From Nitrosomonadaceae bacterium (GTDB taxonomy: Bacteria > Pseudomonadota > Gammaproteobacteria > Burkholderiales > Nitrosomonadaceae), in contig CANIWY010000020.1 in NCBI GenBank assembly GCA_947471695.1, forward strand, positions 1 to 14,183: DNA of 14,183 nt, written 5' to 3'. Both the position numbers and the translations under genes were made by a program. Position 1 is the stretch's first letter; every line of letters starts with the position of its first letter. The notes below the pieces were generated by a model. It searched no databases. It was given only the letters and a program-made list of their open reading frames with translations, and had not been told where the DNA came from. Below are positions 6,295 through 13,256 of the stretch, in pieces.

Positions 6295-6773
6295 GCACCC
6301 CAGACCAGATGTATTCTGACGTATCCGGTCTGACCATCTCGATGACGGACCTTGACCCAGCCATTCATGGCGGGCTCTAGCCACTCCATCACCACATTTT
6401 GTAGGGCCTCGAATACCAACCCAGAACCCACATCCGCCGATTGATATGCTCCGGCCTGGGTGGCAATTACGATCACATATCGCTTACTGCTTAATGCCTT
6501 CTCTTCAACCCAGGCAAGACCTCCTCCACTATCACGTACCTTGACCCAGCCCTCTACCTTGACGATCGCCTCAACCGGAAGGTAACGACTGGCCACGGAC
6601 ACTTTTCCAGCCTTAAGGGATGGTGCGTCATACATAATGACCGCGCTATCGGCTATGGAAAAAAAATCCATCGATGCAAGGGCATGCCCATGCATCATTA
6701 ATAACGAAGATAACAGCAGCGCCTGGATTTGACTCCGCCGTGAAAAACTTTCGAGGAGTGATGCGTATTTCAT
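6291..6773 (-). CDS. secreted protein with two SH3-like repeats
   Basis: This 160-residue protein has a long N-terminal export signal (basic SRR near residue 12, a Leu-rich core, cleavage likely after ALA at 33). The rest forms two similar SH3b-like units of about 55-60 residues: each ends in a GWVKVR strand followed by a turn and an aromatic strand (GLAWVEEKAL in the first, TGYVRIHLVWG in the second). Such modules commonly bind peptidoglycan or partner proteins; the exact role here is unknown. I chose ATG at 6773, with AAGAAGG inside secB about 10 nt upstream. A TTG at 6779 would overlap the secB stop by 4 bp and is the alternative. The gene overlaps the gpsA start (ATGA). I recall similar SH3 genes beside gpsA in other betaproteobacteria, but this was not checked. 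Confidence 0.8.
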   Translation of the reverse strand: MKYASLLESFSRRSQIQALLLSSLLMMHGHALASMDFFSIADSAVIMYDAPSLKAGKVSVASRYLPVEAIVKVEGWVKVRDSGGGLAWVEEKALSSKRYVIVIATQAGAYQSADVGSGLVFEALQNVVMEWLEPAMNGWVKVRHRDGQTGYVRIHLVWGA

Positions 6774-6775
6774 TT

Positions 6776-7255
6776 TCAATGTGCCTTCTTGGCCTCATCT
6801 AATGAACCCGACGCCGCTGCGCTCAATTCAGCCCTCTGCTTGTCCTGCTGGTAAGTTACTTCAAAATTTATCGGATTGAGAATGACAGGAGGGAATCCAG
6901 CACGGGTGACTATATCTGACACGACCTCTCGTAAATAGGGGAACAAAATATTAGGACAGGCAATACCTAATATGGGCTCCATCTCGGTCTCTGCGACATT
7001 GCGTATTTGGAAGACTCCCGCCTGCTGAGCTTCTACCAGAAACATGGTCTTATCATTGACCTTAGCGGTGATAGTTGCGGTTAAAAGGACCCCGAACATC
7101 CCCTCATCGATACGCTCTCCTGCCGTATGTAACTGCACATCCACCTGAGGGGGCTCACGCTCTAGAAAGACTGCGGGCGCATTAGGAATCTCTAAGGATA
7201 ATCCCTTGACATAAATCTTCTCGATACGGAAAACCGGCTGCTGCTCTTCACTCAT
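6776..7255 (-). CDS. secB: protein-export chaperone SecB
   Basis: SecB is a cytoplasmic homotetrameric chaperone that keeps precursors of exported proteins unfolded and hands them to SecA. The 159-residue protein matches the family length. It shows IEKIYVKGLSLEIPNAP near the N-terminus, the Leu-Glu-rich segment FLEREPP, EAQQAGVFQI, and the hallmark CPNILFPYLREVVSDIVTRAGFPP followed by NPINFEVTY. I chose ATG at 7255 because family members start with a short acidic segment such as MSEEQQ and GGAA lies a few bases upstream; the frame is open 12 codons further. The gene follows grxC by 107 bp and leads directly into the SH3 gene. Confidence 0.97.
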   Translation of the reverse strand: MSEEQQPVFRIEKIYVKGLSLEIPNAPAVFLEREPPQVDVQLHTAGERIDEGMFGVLLTATITAKVNDKTMFLVEAQQAGVFQIRNVAETEMEPILGIACPNILFPYLREVVSDIVTRAGFPPVILNPINFEVTYQQDKQRAELSAAASGSLDEAKKAH

Positions 7256-7279
7256 GATAGATTCCAATTTGACTGATTT

Positions 7280-7296
7280 AAAAAATGGCACGCCAT
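7280..7296 (-). terminator. weak hairpin with T-run between grxC and secB
   Basis: On the minus strand ATGG-CGTG-CCAT (extendable to 5 bp with a 2-nt loop) is followed directly by six T residues. It could be a partial terminator or attenuator upstream of secB, or just chance; the stem is too short for strong termination. Confidence 0.2.
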
Positions 7297-7362
7297 GCTA
7301 ACAGCCAGTATCATGGGGTTGCGATTGTTTCGGAAAAGCGTCAAGTTACGGGCAGATATGCG

Positions 7363-7620
7363 TCATTCCATCAACATCTTTTCCAGCTGATGATCATGAT
7401 CAAGTTGCACCAGATCATCGTATCCACCGACATGGGTATCGTCGATATAAATCTGTGGGACAGTTCTACGGGAGCTTCTCTCCATCATCTCGACACGTCG
7501 CGCGGGATCTAGATCGACCCGAATCTTTTCGATCTCGGTCACCCCTTTAGATCTCAAGAGACGTTCAGCCATGACACAGTAAGGGCAGCTACCGGTTGAG
7601 TATAGGACTACTCTGGCCAT
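7363..7620 (-). CDS. grxC: glutaredoxin 3 (GrxC-type)
   Basis: This is a small cytoplasmic dithiol glutaredoxin that reduces disulfides and glutathionylated proteins using glutathione. The 85-residue protein has the complete active site CPYC at residues 12-15 (after LYSTGS), the cis-proline element TVPQIYIDD around residue 54 and the glutathione-binding GGYDDL near 65. The length equals that of typical GrxC (about 83). It starts 10 bp after the rhodanese stop codon and lies upstream of secB, the same order as in E. coli and many other proteobacteria. Confidence 0.95.
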   Translation of the reverse strand: MARVVLYSTGSCPYCVMAERLLRSKGVTEIEKIRVDLDPARRVEMMERSSRRTVPQIYIDDTHVGGYDDLVQLDHDHQLEKMLME

Positions 7621-7630
7621 CTCGCTATCT

Positions 7631-8050
7631 CTACTTCTTTACGATGGGTAGATTTGCCTTCTGCCATGTATCAATACCTCCGGCGAGATTGTGCACATGA
7701 GTAAAGCCATTCTTACTCAGAATCGAGCCGGCCTTGCCCGTGCTATTCGCGCCGCTACGGTGGATGATTATGATGGGGGTGCTTTTAAATTTTTCCAGTT
7801 CCTGTATCCGGCCCTCAAGCTTGTCAGCAGGAATGTGTTTTGAATTAACGATATAGCCACTCTCATACTCGCTTCCTTCCCGAACATCGAGTACCAGTGC
7901 ATCCTTGTAGTTGATAAGCTGAACAGCGACCAGGGTATCGACCTCACTACCCGATCGACTGGAAGATAGAAAAGACCACAAAAGCATACCCCCGCTGACG
8001 GCGGCAGCCATGATCATGGCAAGATTATTTTGTACGAATACTGAATCCAT
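7631..8050 (-). CDS. yibN: membrane-anchored rhodanese-like protein, YibN type, without catalytic cysteine
   Basis: This 139-residue protein has one N-terminal membrane segment (about residues 10-28) followed by a cytoplasmic rhodanese domain (VLDVREGSEYESGYIVNSKHIP, then AGGIDTWQKANLPIVKK). In active rhodaneses the loop after the central IIII strand starts with Cys; here it reads IHRSGANS, so the cysteine position is His97. Sulfur transfer by the standard mechanism is therefore not expected. E. coli YibN, at the same place in the same operon, also lacks the usual cysteine and has been reported as a partner of the YidC membrane-protein insertase. By analogy, this protein may assist membrane insertion next to SecB. 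That role is inference from position and domain layout. It is the first gene of the operon. Confidence 0.85.
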   Translation of the reverse strand: MDSVFVQNNLAMIMAAAVSGGMLLWSFLSSSRSGSEVDTLVAVQLINYKDALVLDVREGSEYESGYIVNSKHIPADKLEGRIQELEKFKSTPIIIIHRSGANSTGKAGSILSKNGFTHVHNLAGGIDTWQKANLPIVKK

Positions 8051-8080
8051 ATCTATTTACTCATCCCAATAGTTTTTTTG

Positions 8081-8089
8081 ATTTTATCA
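8081..8089 (-). promoter_or_regulatory. candidate extended -10 promoter of the yibN-gpsA operon
   Basis: On the minus strand TGATAAAAT gives a TGn extension plus TAAAAT, a 5/6 match to the sigma70 -10 box, about 30 bp before the yibN ATG. No recognisable -35 box is present at 17 bp, which fits an extended -10 promoter. Confidence 0.4.
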
Positions 8090-8113
8090 GAGACTGTAAC
8101 ATCCTGTGACCCT

Positions 8114-8138
8114 CTTGTTTCAGCCGATATAAAACAAG
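8114..8138. repeat. inverted repeat in the divergent promoter region
   Basis: CTTGTTT (8114-8120) and AAACAAG (8132-8138) form a perfect 7-bp inverted repeat with an 11-bp spacer, between the divergent yibN and gpmA operons. The half-sites are 18 bp apart centre to centre, which would suit a dimeric regulator; a chance AT-rich repeat is also possible. Confidence 0.35.
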
Positions 8139-8228
8139 TTTTAGTGGGCGAACTGATAAAAGCATCATCTTTTAGGTACTTTCTCTTATAAGACACTCTG
8201 GAATTTTACTGCCCTCTCAAATAATCGG

Positions 8229-8257
8229 TTGCTGCAGTATGTGGCAAAATATATTAA
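8229..8257 (+). promoter_or_regulatory. candidate gpmA promoter
   Basis: TTGCTG (8229-8234), 4/6 to the -35 consensus, is followed after 17 bp by TATTAA (8252-8257) inside an AT-rich run that also offers TATATT and TAAAAT. Transcription would start about 55 bp before the gpmA ATG. It is the best sigma70-like match in this 270-bp divergent gap. Confidence 0.4.
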
Positions 8258-8320
8258 AATACATGGGATTTCAAAACGTTTCATAGATCATTGCATTCTG
8301 TTTATAAAGTAAAGGAACAC

Positions 8321-9073
8321 ATGAAGAAGCTTGTTCTCCTGCGACATGGGGAAAGTACCTGGAACGAGGAAAATCGATTTACGGGTTGGACCGATGTAGA
8401 TTTGTCGAAAAAAGGTCTGGAAGAGGCTAGGAATTCAGGAAGGCTGTTGCGTGAGAATGGATTCATATTTGATGTCGCCTATACCTCGGTATTAAAACGT
8501 GCCATCCGTACCTTATGGATTGCTCTGGATGAAATGGATCAGATGTGGATCCCGATCAATCTCTCCTGGCGGTTAAATGAGCGGCACTATGGCGCGCTAC
8601 AAGGTCTCAACAAGGCTGAAACAGCGGCCATATACGGGGATGAGCAGGTGCGGATCTGGCGACGGAGCTACGACATCCGACCGCCTGCATTAACGGTTCA
8701 GGATGACCGGTACCCTGGATCTGACCCCCGCTACTTGAGCATGGCCCAGGAAGACATCCCCCTGGCCGAATGTCTACAGGATACAGTATCCAGATTCCTC
8801 CCTTACTGGAATGAGATCATTGCCCCGGCGCTACGGTCCGGACAGCGGGTCATCATTGCCGCCCATGGGAATTCTTTGCGGGCACTGGTTAAGTATCTCG
8901 ACAATATTTCTGATGGGGATATCCTAGAATTAAATATTCCGACCGGCATACCGCTGGTATACGAGCTTGACGATGATCTAAAACCCATCCGGAACTACTA
9001 CCTGGGTGATCAGCTGGAGATTGAGAAGGCCCAGCAGGCTGTGGCCAATCAAGGAAAATCTAAGTCATCATAA
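8321..9073 (+). CDS. gpmA: 2,3-bisphosphoglycerate-dependent phosphoglycerate mutase GpmA
   Basis: GpmA interconverts 3- and 2-phosphoglycerate in glycolysis and gluconeogenesis through a phosphohistidine. The 250-residue length equals that of E. coli GpmA. The phosphorylated His9 lies in LLRHGES, followed by WNEENRFTGWTDVDLS. Glu87 is in LNERHYGALQG, and the second catalytic His182 is in AAHGNSLRALVKYL. The ATG at 8321 is chosen because AAAGGAA lies just upstream and the family starts with a KLVLLRHG strand; ten extra codons upstream are open but unsupported. It heads the plus-strand gpmA-envC-ctpA-moeB group. In E. coli the cofactor-independent and unrelated mutase gpmM holds this position before envC. 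Confidence 0.97.
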   Translation: MKKLVLLRHGESTWNEENRFTGWTDVDLSKKGLEEARNSGRLLRENGFIFDVAYTSVLKRAIRTLWIALDEMDQMWIPINLSWRLNERHYGALQGLNKAETAAIYGDEQVRIWRRSYDIRPPALTVQDDRYPGSDPRYLSMAQEDIPLAECLQDTVSRFLPYWNEIIAPALRSGQRVIIAAHGNSLRALVKYLDNISDGDILELNIPTGIPLVYELDDDLKPIRNYYLGDQLEIEKAQQAVANQGKSKSS

Positions 9074-9154
9074 AGTTTAATCCTATCTCATGACTCTCTT
9101 CTGGCGCAATCACGATTGAAAACATCCATGTATCTCCGTAGGGAGTTGCTGGAA

Positions 9155-10327
9155 ATGCTTTTAAAATTCATTCTGCCCTGCGTTCTACTGCTGTCGTCTT
9201 CAGTCCATGCGGCCCCTCCTAAAAACAGCCCGGAAGATCTAAAACAGCTCCGGCAGCGCATCGATGCATTGCAGAAAGATCTGACAAGTAAGGAGGAGTC
9301 TAGATCTGAAGCCGCAGATGCGTTACGTGAATCAGAGCAAGCTATCAGCGGTGCAAGCCGTAAGCTGGCCGAACTTGCTCAGGAGCAGCGGGTGGCCAAT
9401 GGCTCACTCAGTGCGCTACAAACCCGATCCAATACAGTTAAGAGCGATACCGAGAGACAACAGCTTCAGCTTGCCAAGTTACTCTATCGGCAGTACGTTG
9501 GGGGGCAGCATGAGTATCTACGCCTGCTGCTCAATCAGCAGGATCCTAACCTGGTTGCACGTGAACTGCATTATTACAATTATCTTTCTCGTGCGCATAT
9601 CGAGAGTATTAATGCACTGAGAACCAGTCTTAAGCAGCTTGATCAACTCACCCGTGAGAGCCACAATAAAAGTTTAGAAATCGCAGCCATTCGAGCTGAA
9701 CAGGCAAAGCAGAAGAAGCATCTAGAACAGGAAAAAGCGGGTCACAAAAAACTACTCGCGAGTATCTCTCTCCAAGTCGAGCAGCAGAGACGAGAGATTA
9801 GCAAGCTCAAGAGAGATGAGGAGAGGCTCTCTCGCCTGGTCGAGAGAATCAGTAAGCTCCTCGCACAAAAAAGTCGTTCATCAACCTTGAGTAATAGCAG
9901 GTTGCCAGATGCATCCACAGATGGAAATCCGTTCGCAGCACTCAAAGGCCGATTAAGTCTGCCGATAAGGGGGGAACTCATCAACCGGTTCGGCAGTCCA
10001 AGATCTGATGGTGGTATGACATGGAAGGGTCTATTCATTCGTGCATCAAGCGGTGAAGAGGTCAAGTCCATTGCAAGCGGCCGTGTTGTATTTGCGGACT
10101 GGTTAAGGGGATTCGGAAATCTCATGATCGTTGATCATGGGTCTGGTTATATGAGCCTATACGGTAATAATGAGTCTATTCATAAGCGGGTGGGTGACTC
10201 TGTCAATAGCGGAGATACCATTGCCGCAGTAGGAAACAGCGGCGGCAATGCGGATTCCGGTTTATACTTTGAACTACGCCATCAAGGGAAACCATTTGAC
10301 CCCCTGAACTGGGTCAAAATAAAATGA
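9155..10327 (+). CDS. envC: EnvC-type murein hydrolase activator (coiled coil plus degenerate LytM domain)
   Basis: EnvC is a periplasmic protein recruited to the division septum by FtsEX, where it switches on the amidases AmiA/AmiB that split peptidoglycan between daughter cells. The 390-residue protein has a signal peptide (MLLKF, a Leu/Val core, cleavage near VHA at 19), a long charged coiled coil from about 25 to 240, a short linker, and a LytM/M23 domain in the last 120 residues. The four M23 zinc positions (HxxxD and HxH) are replaced: the sequences read TWKGLF and GLYFEL. The domain is therefore probably an activator, as in E. coli EnvC, not an enzyme. I chose ATG at 9155 because AGGGAG lies 9 nt upstream and the signal peptide begins there; a TTG at 9116 and an ATG at 9128 are weaker. 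ctpA follows after 31 bp. Confidence 0.9.
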   Translation: MLLKFILPCVLLLSSSVHAAPPKNSPEDLKQLRQRIDALQKDLTSKEESRSEAADALRESEQAISGASRKLAELAQEQRVANGSLSALQTRSNTVKSDTERQQLQLAKLLYRQYVGGQHEYLRLLLNQQDPNLVARELHYYNYLSRAHIESINALRTSLKQLDQLTRESHNKSLEIAAIRAEQAKQKKHLEQEKAGHKKLLASISLQVEQQRREISKLKRDEERLSRLVERISKLLAQKSRSSTLSNSRLPDASTDGNPFAALKGRLSLPIRGELINRFGSPRSDGGMTWKGLFIRASSGEEVKSIASGRVVFADWLRGFGNLMIVDHGSGYMSLYGNNESIHKRVGDSVNSGDTIAAVGNSGGNADSGLYFELRHQGKPFDPLNWVKIK

Positions 10328-10358
10328 CCGGCAACAATACAAGTCTGGAGAGAGTGTA

Positions 10359-11795
10359 ATGCGCAACAAGATGCAACAATTTGGATTGATCCTTGTGGGT
10401 GCTGTCGCGGGCATAATGCTCAGTCTTAACTTCTCTGCTGTGGCCAATAAGGATACGAGGGAGGTCCTACGCCCACTTCCGGTTGAAGAGTTACGCGCCT
10501 TCACCGAGGTATTCGGCCGTATTAAGAGTGACTATGTTGAACCGGTAGAAGACAAGAAACTCATCAATGAGGCCATCAACGGAATGCTGACTGGTCTTGA
10601 TCCACACTCTGCCTATCTTGATATGGATGCCTACAAAGAGCTTCAGATTGGCACTCAGGGCGAGTTCGGTGGACTGGGTATTGAGGTCACCATGGAGGAT
10701 GGATTTGTTAAGGTGGTCTCACCCATTGAAGATACCCCCGCATTCCGAGCAGGGATTAAGACCGGAGATCTAATCGTCAAGCTAGACGATACCGCAGTCA
10801 AGGGTCTGTCTTTAAGCGACGCCATTAAACGTATGCGTGGGAAACCGAATACCCAGATCAGTATCACCATATCGCGTAAGGGTGAGAATAAGCCCCTGAT
10901 ATTTACGTTGACACGGGCCATCATTAAAATTCAGAGCGTTAAATCGAAACTGATCGAGCCTGGCTACGCGTATATTCGTATCACCCAATTTCAAGAGCAA
11001 ACCGGCGAGAATCTTGCCAAGGCAATCGATAAGCTTTTTAAAGAAAGTACAGTACCGATGAAGGGTCTGGTTCTGGACATGCGTAATAACCCGGGTGGAT
11101 TATTAAATGGTGCAGTTGCGGTATCTGCTGCCTTCTTACCATCTGACTCACTCGTGGTGTATACCGATGGCCGAACCGATGATGCCAAGATGAGACTTAA
11201 GGCCAGCCCAGAGTTTTATTTGCGTGATTCCAAAGGTGACTACCTAAAAGGATTGCCACCAGAGATTAAGACCGTTCTCATGGTCACGCTGGTGAATGCT
11301 GGATCGGCCTCTGCATCTGAAATCGTTGCGGGTGCATTGCAAGACCATAAACGCTCCGTCGTCATGGGAACACAGACATTCGGCAAGGGATCAGTGCAAA
11401 CGATACTACCTCTTGGCAACAATACCGCCATCAAACTCACGACAGCACGGTATTACACACCCAACGGACAGTCCATCCAGGCCAAGGGAATTACGCCAGA
11501 CATCGCTGATGCATCAGCAAAGGATGAATCTTCGCGTCTGCGCGAAGCCGATCTGGATCGCCATCTGAGTAACGGAAAGGCCGACAAGACTAAGCCTCCT
11601 GAAGTAGTAAAGGCCGCTCCAAAGCCTGCCATCAAGACACCCGCCAAGCCTGAGGATGAAGATGACAGCAGTAAGAAACCTAACCTCCCGATGGAGTTTG
11701 GGTCCAGTAGTGATTTACTGCTGATTCAGGCGATGAACCACCTCAAGGGGATCGTTCCAGAACCAGAAAAGAAGCCAGCAGAAAGTAGCAACTGA
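10359..11795 (+). CDS. ctpA: carboxy-terminal processing protease, S41 family (CtpA/Prc type)
   Basis: This is a periplasmic serine protease that trims or degrades envelope proteins from the C-terminus; in other Gram-negatives such enzymes control peptidoglycan hydrolases. The 478-residue protein starts with an export signal or membrane anchor (about 7-29). A PDZ domain lies at about 95-185, including GLGIEV and the carboxylate-binding region AFRAGIKTGDLIVKLDD. The catalytic core follows, with Ser318 in GSASASE, Lys343 in FGKGS and Gln347. The Ser-Lys-Gln spacing is the same as in E. coli Prc (430, 455, 459). The tail from about 400 to 445 is rich in Lys, Pro, Ala and acidic residues and is probably disordered. 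GGAGAGAG lies upstream of the ATG. Linkage to envC suggests a shared role in wall turnover, which is inference. Confidence 0.94.
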   Translation: MRNKMQQFGLILVGAVAGIMLSLNFSAVANKDTREVLRPLPVEELRAFTEVFGRIKSDYVEPVEDKKLINEAINGMLTGLDPHSAYLDMDAYKELQIGTQGEFGGLGIEVTMEDGFVKVVSPIEDTPAFRAGIKTGDLIVKLDDTAVKGLSLSDAIKRMRGKPNTQISITISRKGENKPLIFTLTRAIIKIQSVKSKLIEPGYAYIRITQFQEQTGENLAKAIDKLFKESTVPMKGLVLDMRNNPGGLLNGAVAVSAAFLPSDSLVVYTDGRTDDAKMRLKASPEFYLRDSKGDYLKGLPPEIKTVLMVTLVNAGSASASEIVAGALQDHKRSVVMGTQTFGKGSVQTILPLGNNTAIKLTTARYYTPNGQSIQAKGITPDIADASAKDESSRLREADLDRHLSNGKADKTKPPEVVKAAPKPAIKTPAKPEDEDDSSKKPNLPMEFGSSSDLLLIQAMNHLKGIVPEPEKKPAESSN

Positions 11796-11835
11796 CCGCA
11801 CTGGCAGTGACTGCTGGATAAAATGGGTCACAGAT

Positions 11836-12603
11836 ATGAATGATAACCAGCTGCTACGCTATAGTCGCCACATCCTGCTCCCTCAGATTGGCATTGAGGG
11901 GCAGGAAAAACTAGTCCAGTCACATGCACTCATCATCGGTGCCGGTGGCCTAGGCTCCCCCGCTGCGATGTACCTAGCTTCAAGCGGCATTGGCAAGATC
12001 ACTCTGGTCGACCATGACAGGGTCGACCTCACCAACCTTCAAAGACAGATCATTCATCACTCTTCAGCGGTCGGCATCCCCAAGGTCGAATCCGCAAAGA
12101 GAACTCTTGCAGACATCAATCCGGAAGTAAACGCGGTCGCTCTGCACGAGCATGTCGATCAGGATCGCTTAAATCAACTAGTCTTAGAAGCTGATGTGGT
12201 GCTGGACGCGAGTGACAATTTCAGCACCCGTCATGCCCTGAATAGGGCCTGCTTTAGCAACAGGAAACCCCTCATATCCGGAGCAGCGGTGCGTTTTGAA
12301 GGTCAGGTCACCGCCTTTGACTTCCGTTATAACGATAGCCCCTGTTACCACTGTCTGTTCCCAACCTATGGCGAGGATCACGATATGCAGTGTTCGGTGA
12401 TGGGAGTATTTGCACCACTGACCGGCATCATCGGATGCATGCAAGCGGCTGAAGCACTCAAGGTTTTGATTGGGTTTGGTGAAACTCTGAATGGCCGTCT
12501 GCTACTACTCGATGGCCTGACGATGCGCTGGCGCTCAGTCACACTGAAAAAAGATCCCTCATGCCCGGTATGCGGTGTCCAGGAAGGGGCACAAACAAAC
12601 TAA
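11836..12603 (+). CDS. moeB: MoeB/ThiF-family adenylyltransferase (E1-like)
   Basis: Members of this family adenylate the C-terminal glycine of a ubiquitin-like sulfur carrier: MoaD for molybdopterin, or ThiS for thiamine. The 255-residue protein has the ATP loop GAGGLGS at 35-41, the arginine finger Arg70 in NLQRQ, Lys83, ASDNF at 125-129, and four zinc cysteines at 170/173 (CYHC) and 243/246 (CPVC), close to E. coli MoeB 172/175/244/247. The segment MQCSVMGVFAPLTGIIG matches the catalytic crossover loop. There is no rhodanese domain. It follows ctpA by 40 bp and no moa or thi gene is in the window, so MoeB and ThiF cannot be separated by context; the length and zinc spacing favour MoeB. Its stop codon overlaps the slmA stop. 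Confidence 0.88.
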   Translation: MNDNQLLRYSRHILLPQIGIEGQEKLVQSHALIIGAGGLGSPAAMYLASSGIGKITLVDHDRVDLTNLQRQIIHHSSAVGIPKVESAKRTLADINPEVNAVALHEHVDQDRLNQLVLEADVVLDASDNFSTRHALNRACFSNRKPLISGAAVRFEGQVTAFDFRYNDSPCYHCLFPTYGEDHDMQCSVMGVFAPLTGIIGCMQAAEALKVLIGFGETLNGRLLLLDGLTMRWRSVTLKKDPSCPVCGVQEGAQTN

Positions 12604-13196
12604 CGGATTGAGTGATGACTACCGGACAATAATTTTTGTCTCTGCGTCTCCCAATACTCCAGTGGGTCGCGCTTGAAACCACTCTTGGCAAACTGGTGCC
12701 AGCGACCGATAACGTAACACATCATTAGATTCGCTTGTGCCCCTGCATCCTGACCGGATGCGATCTCACCCTCACCTGCAGAGAACCGTAGTGCCTGCTT
12801 TAATGTCGCCTCGAGACGGTCATGAAGCTGATTGATCCGTACCTGTAGACGGTCATTCTCGTTTACCAGAGCATCTCCGATCAGTACCCGGGTCATTCCG
12901 GGATTCTTCTTTGCAAAACCCAATAACAGTGACAGTATTCCATCGATCTGCCGGATGCCATTCTTCTCATCAGTAATGAGTTTATTGATGAGACTAAACA
13001 GCGTCTGCTCAATGAAATCGATCAGACCCTCGAACATCTGAGCCTTGCTCGCGAAATGGCGGTATAGGGCTGCCTCGGACACCTCGAGCTTAGCCGCTAG
13101 GGATGCAGTCGTAACCCTTTCCGCACGCGGATTCTCCAGCATCTCTGCCAGGACCTGCAGGATCTGAAGCTTTCTTTCACCGGGCTTGATTGGCAT
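12600..13196 (-). CDS. slmA: nucleoid occlusion factor SlmA (TetR-like)
   Basis: SlmA is a TetR-fold DNA-binding protein that, bound to sites across the nucleoid, disrupts FtsZ polymers and stops septation over unsegregated DNA. The 198-residue length equals that of E. coli SlmA. The N-terminal helix-turn-helix TTASLAAKLEVSEAALYRHF (29-48) is followed by SKAQMFEGLIDFIE. The FtsZ-binding region is recognisable as LLLGFAKKNPGMTRVLIG (90-107) and RINQLHDRLEA. The C-terminal third is more divergent. It lies 60 bp downstream of argB on the same strand and was probably transcribed with it. Its stop codon (TAG) shares bases with the stop of the opposing moeB gene. An ordinary TetR repressor is a less likely reading. 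Confidence 0.88.
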   Translation of the reverse strand: MPIKPGERKLQILQVLAEMLENPRAERVTTASLAAKLEVSEAALYRHFASKAQMFEGLIDFIEQTLFSLINKLITDEKNGIRQIDGILSLLLGFAKKNPGMTRVLIGDALVNENDRLQVRINQLHDRLEATLKQALRFSAGEGEIASGQDAGAQANLMMCYVIGRWHQFAKSGFKRDPLEYWETQRQKLLSGSHHSIR

Positions 13197-13256
13197 GTCT
13201 GTCTCACTTGCTTAGAGGGTTCTTCTGTAATTTCAGAGACCAATATCTAAAAACTA

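Noticed and set aside
6295..6384. 30-residue N-terminal extension of GpsA
   Set aside because: It overlaps the SH3 gene coding sequence, is not in the family, and the ATG at 6294 fits both the Rossmann start and a 4-bp coupled overlap.
7256..7291. Longer SecB start
   Set aside because: The 12 extra residues are not part of the family and the ATG at 7255 has a better ribosome binding site.
9742..10125. 127-codon minus-strand frame inside envC
   Set aside because: It is a Ser/Leu/Arg-rich shadow of the envC coiled-coil codons with no motif or ribosome binding site.
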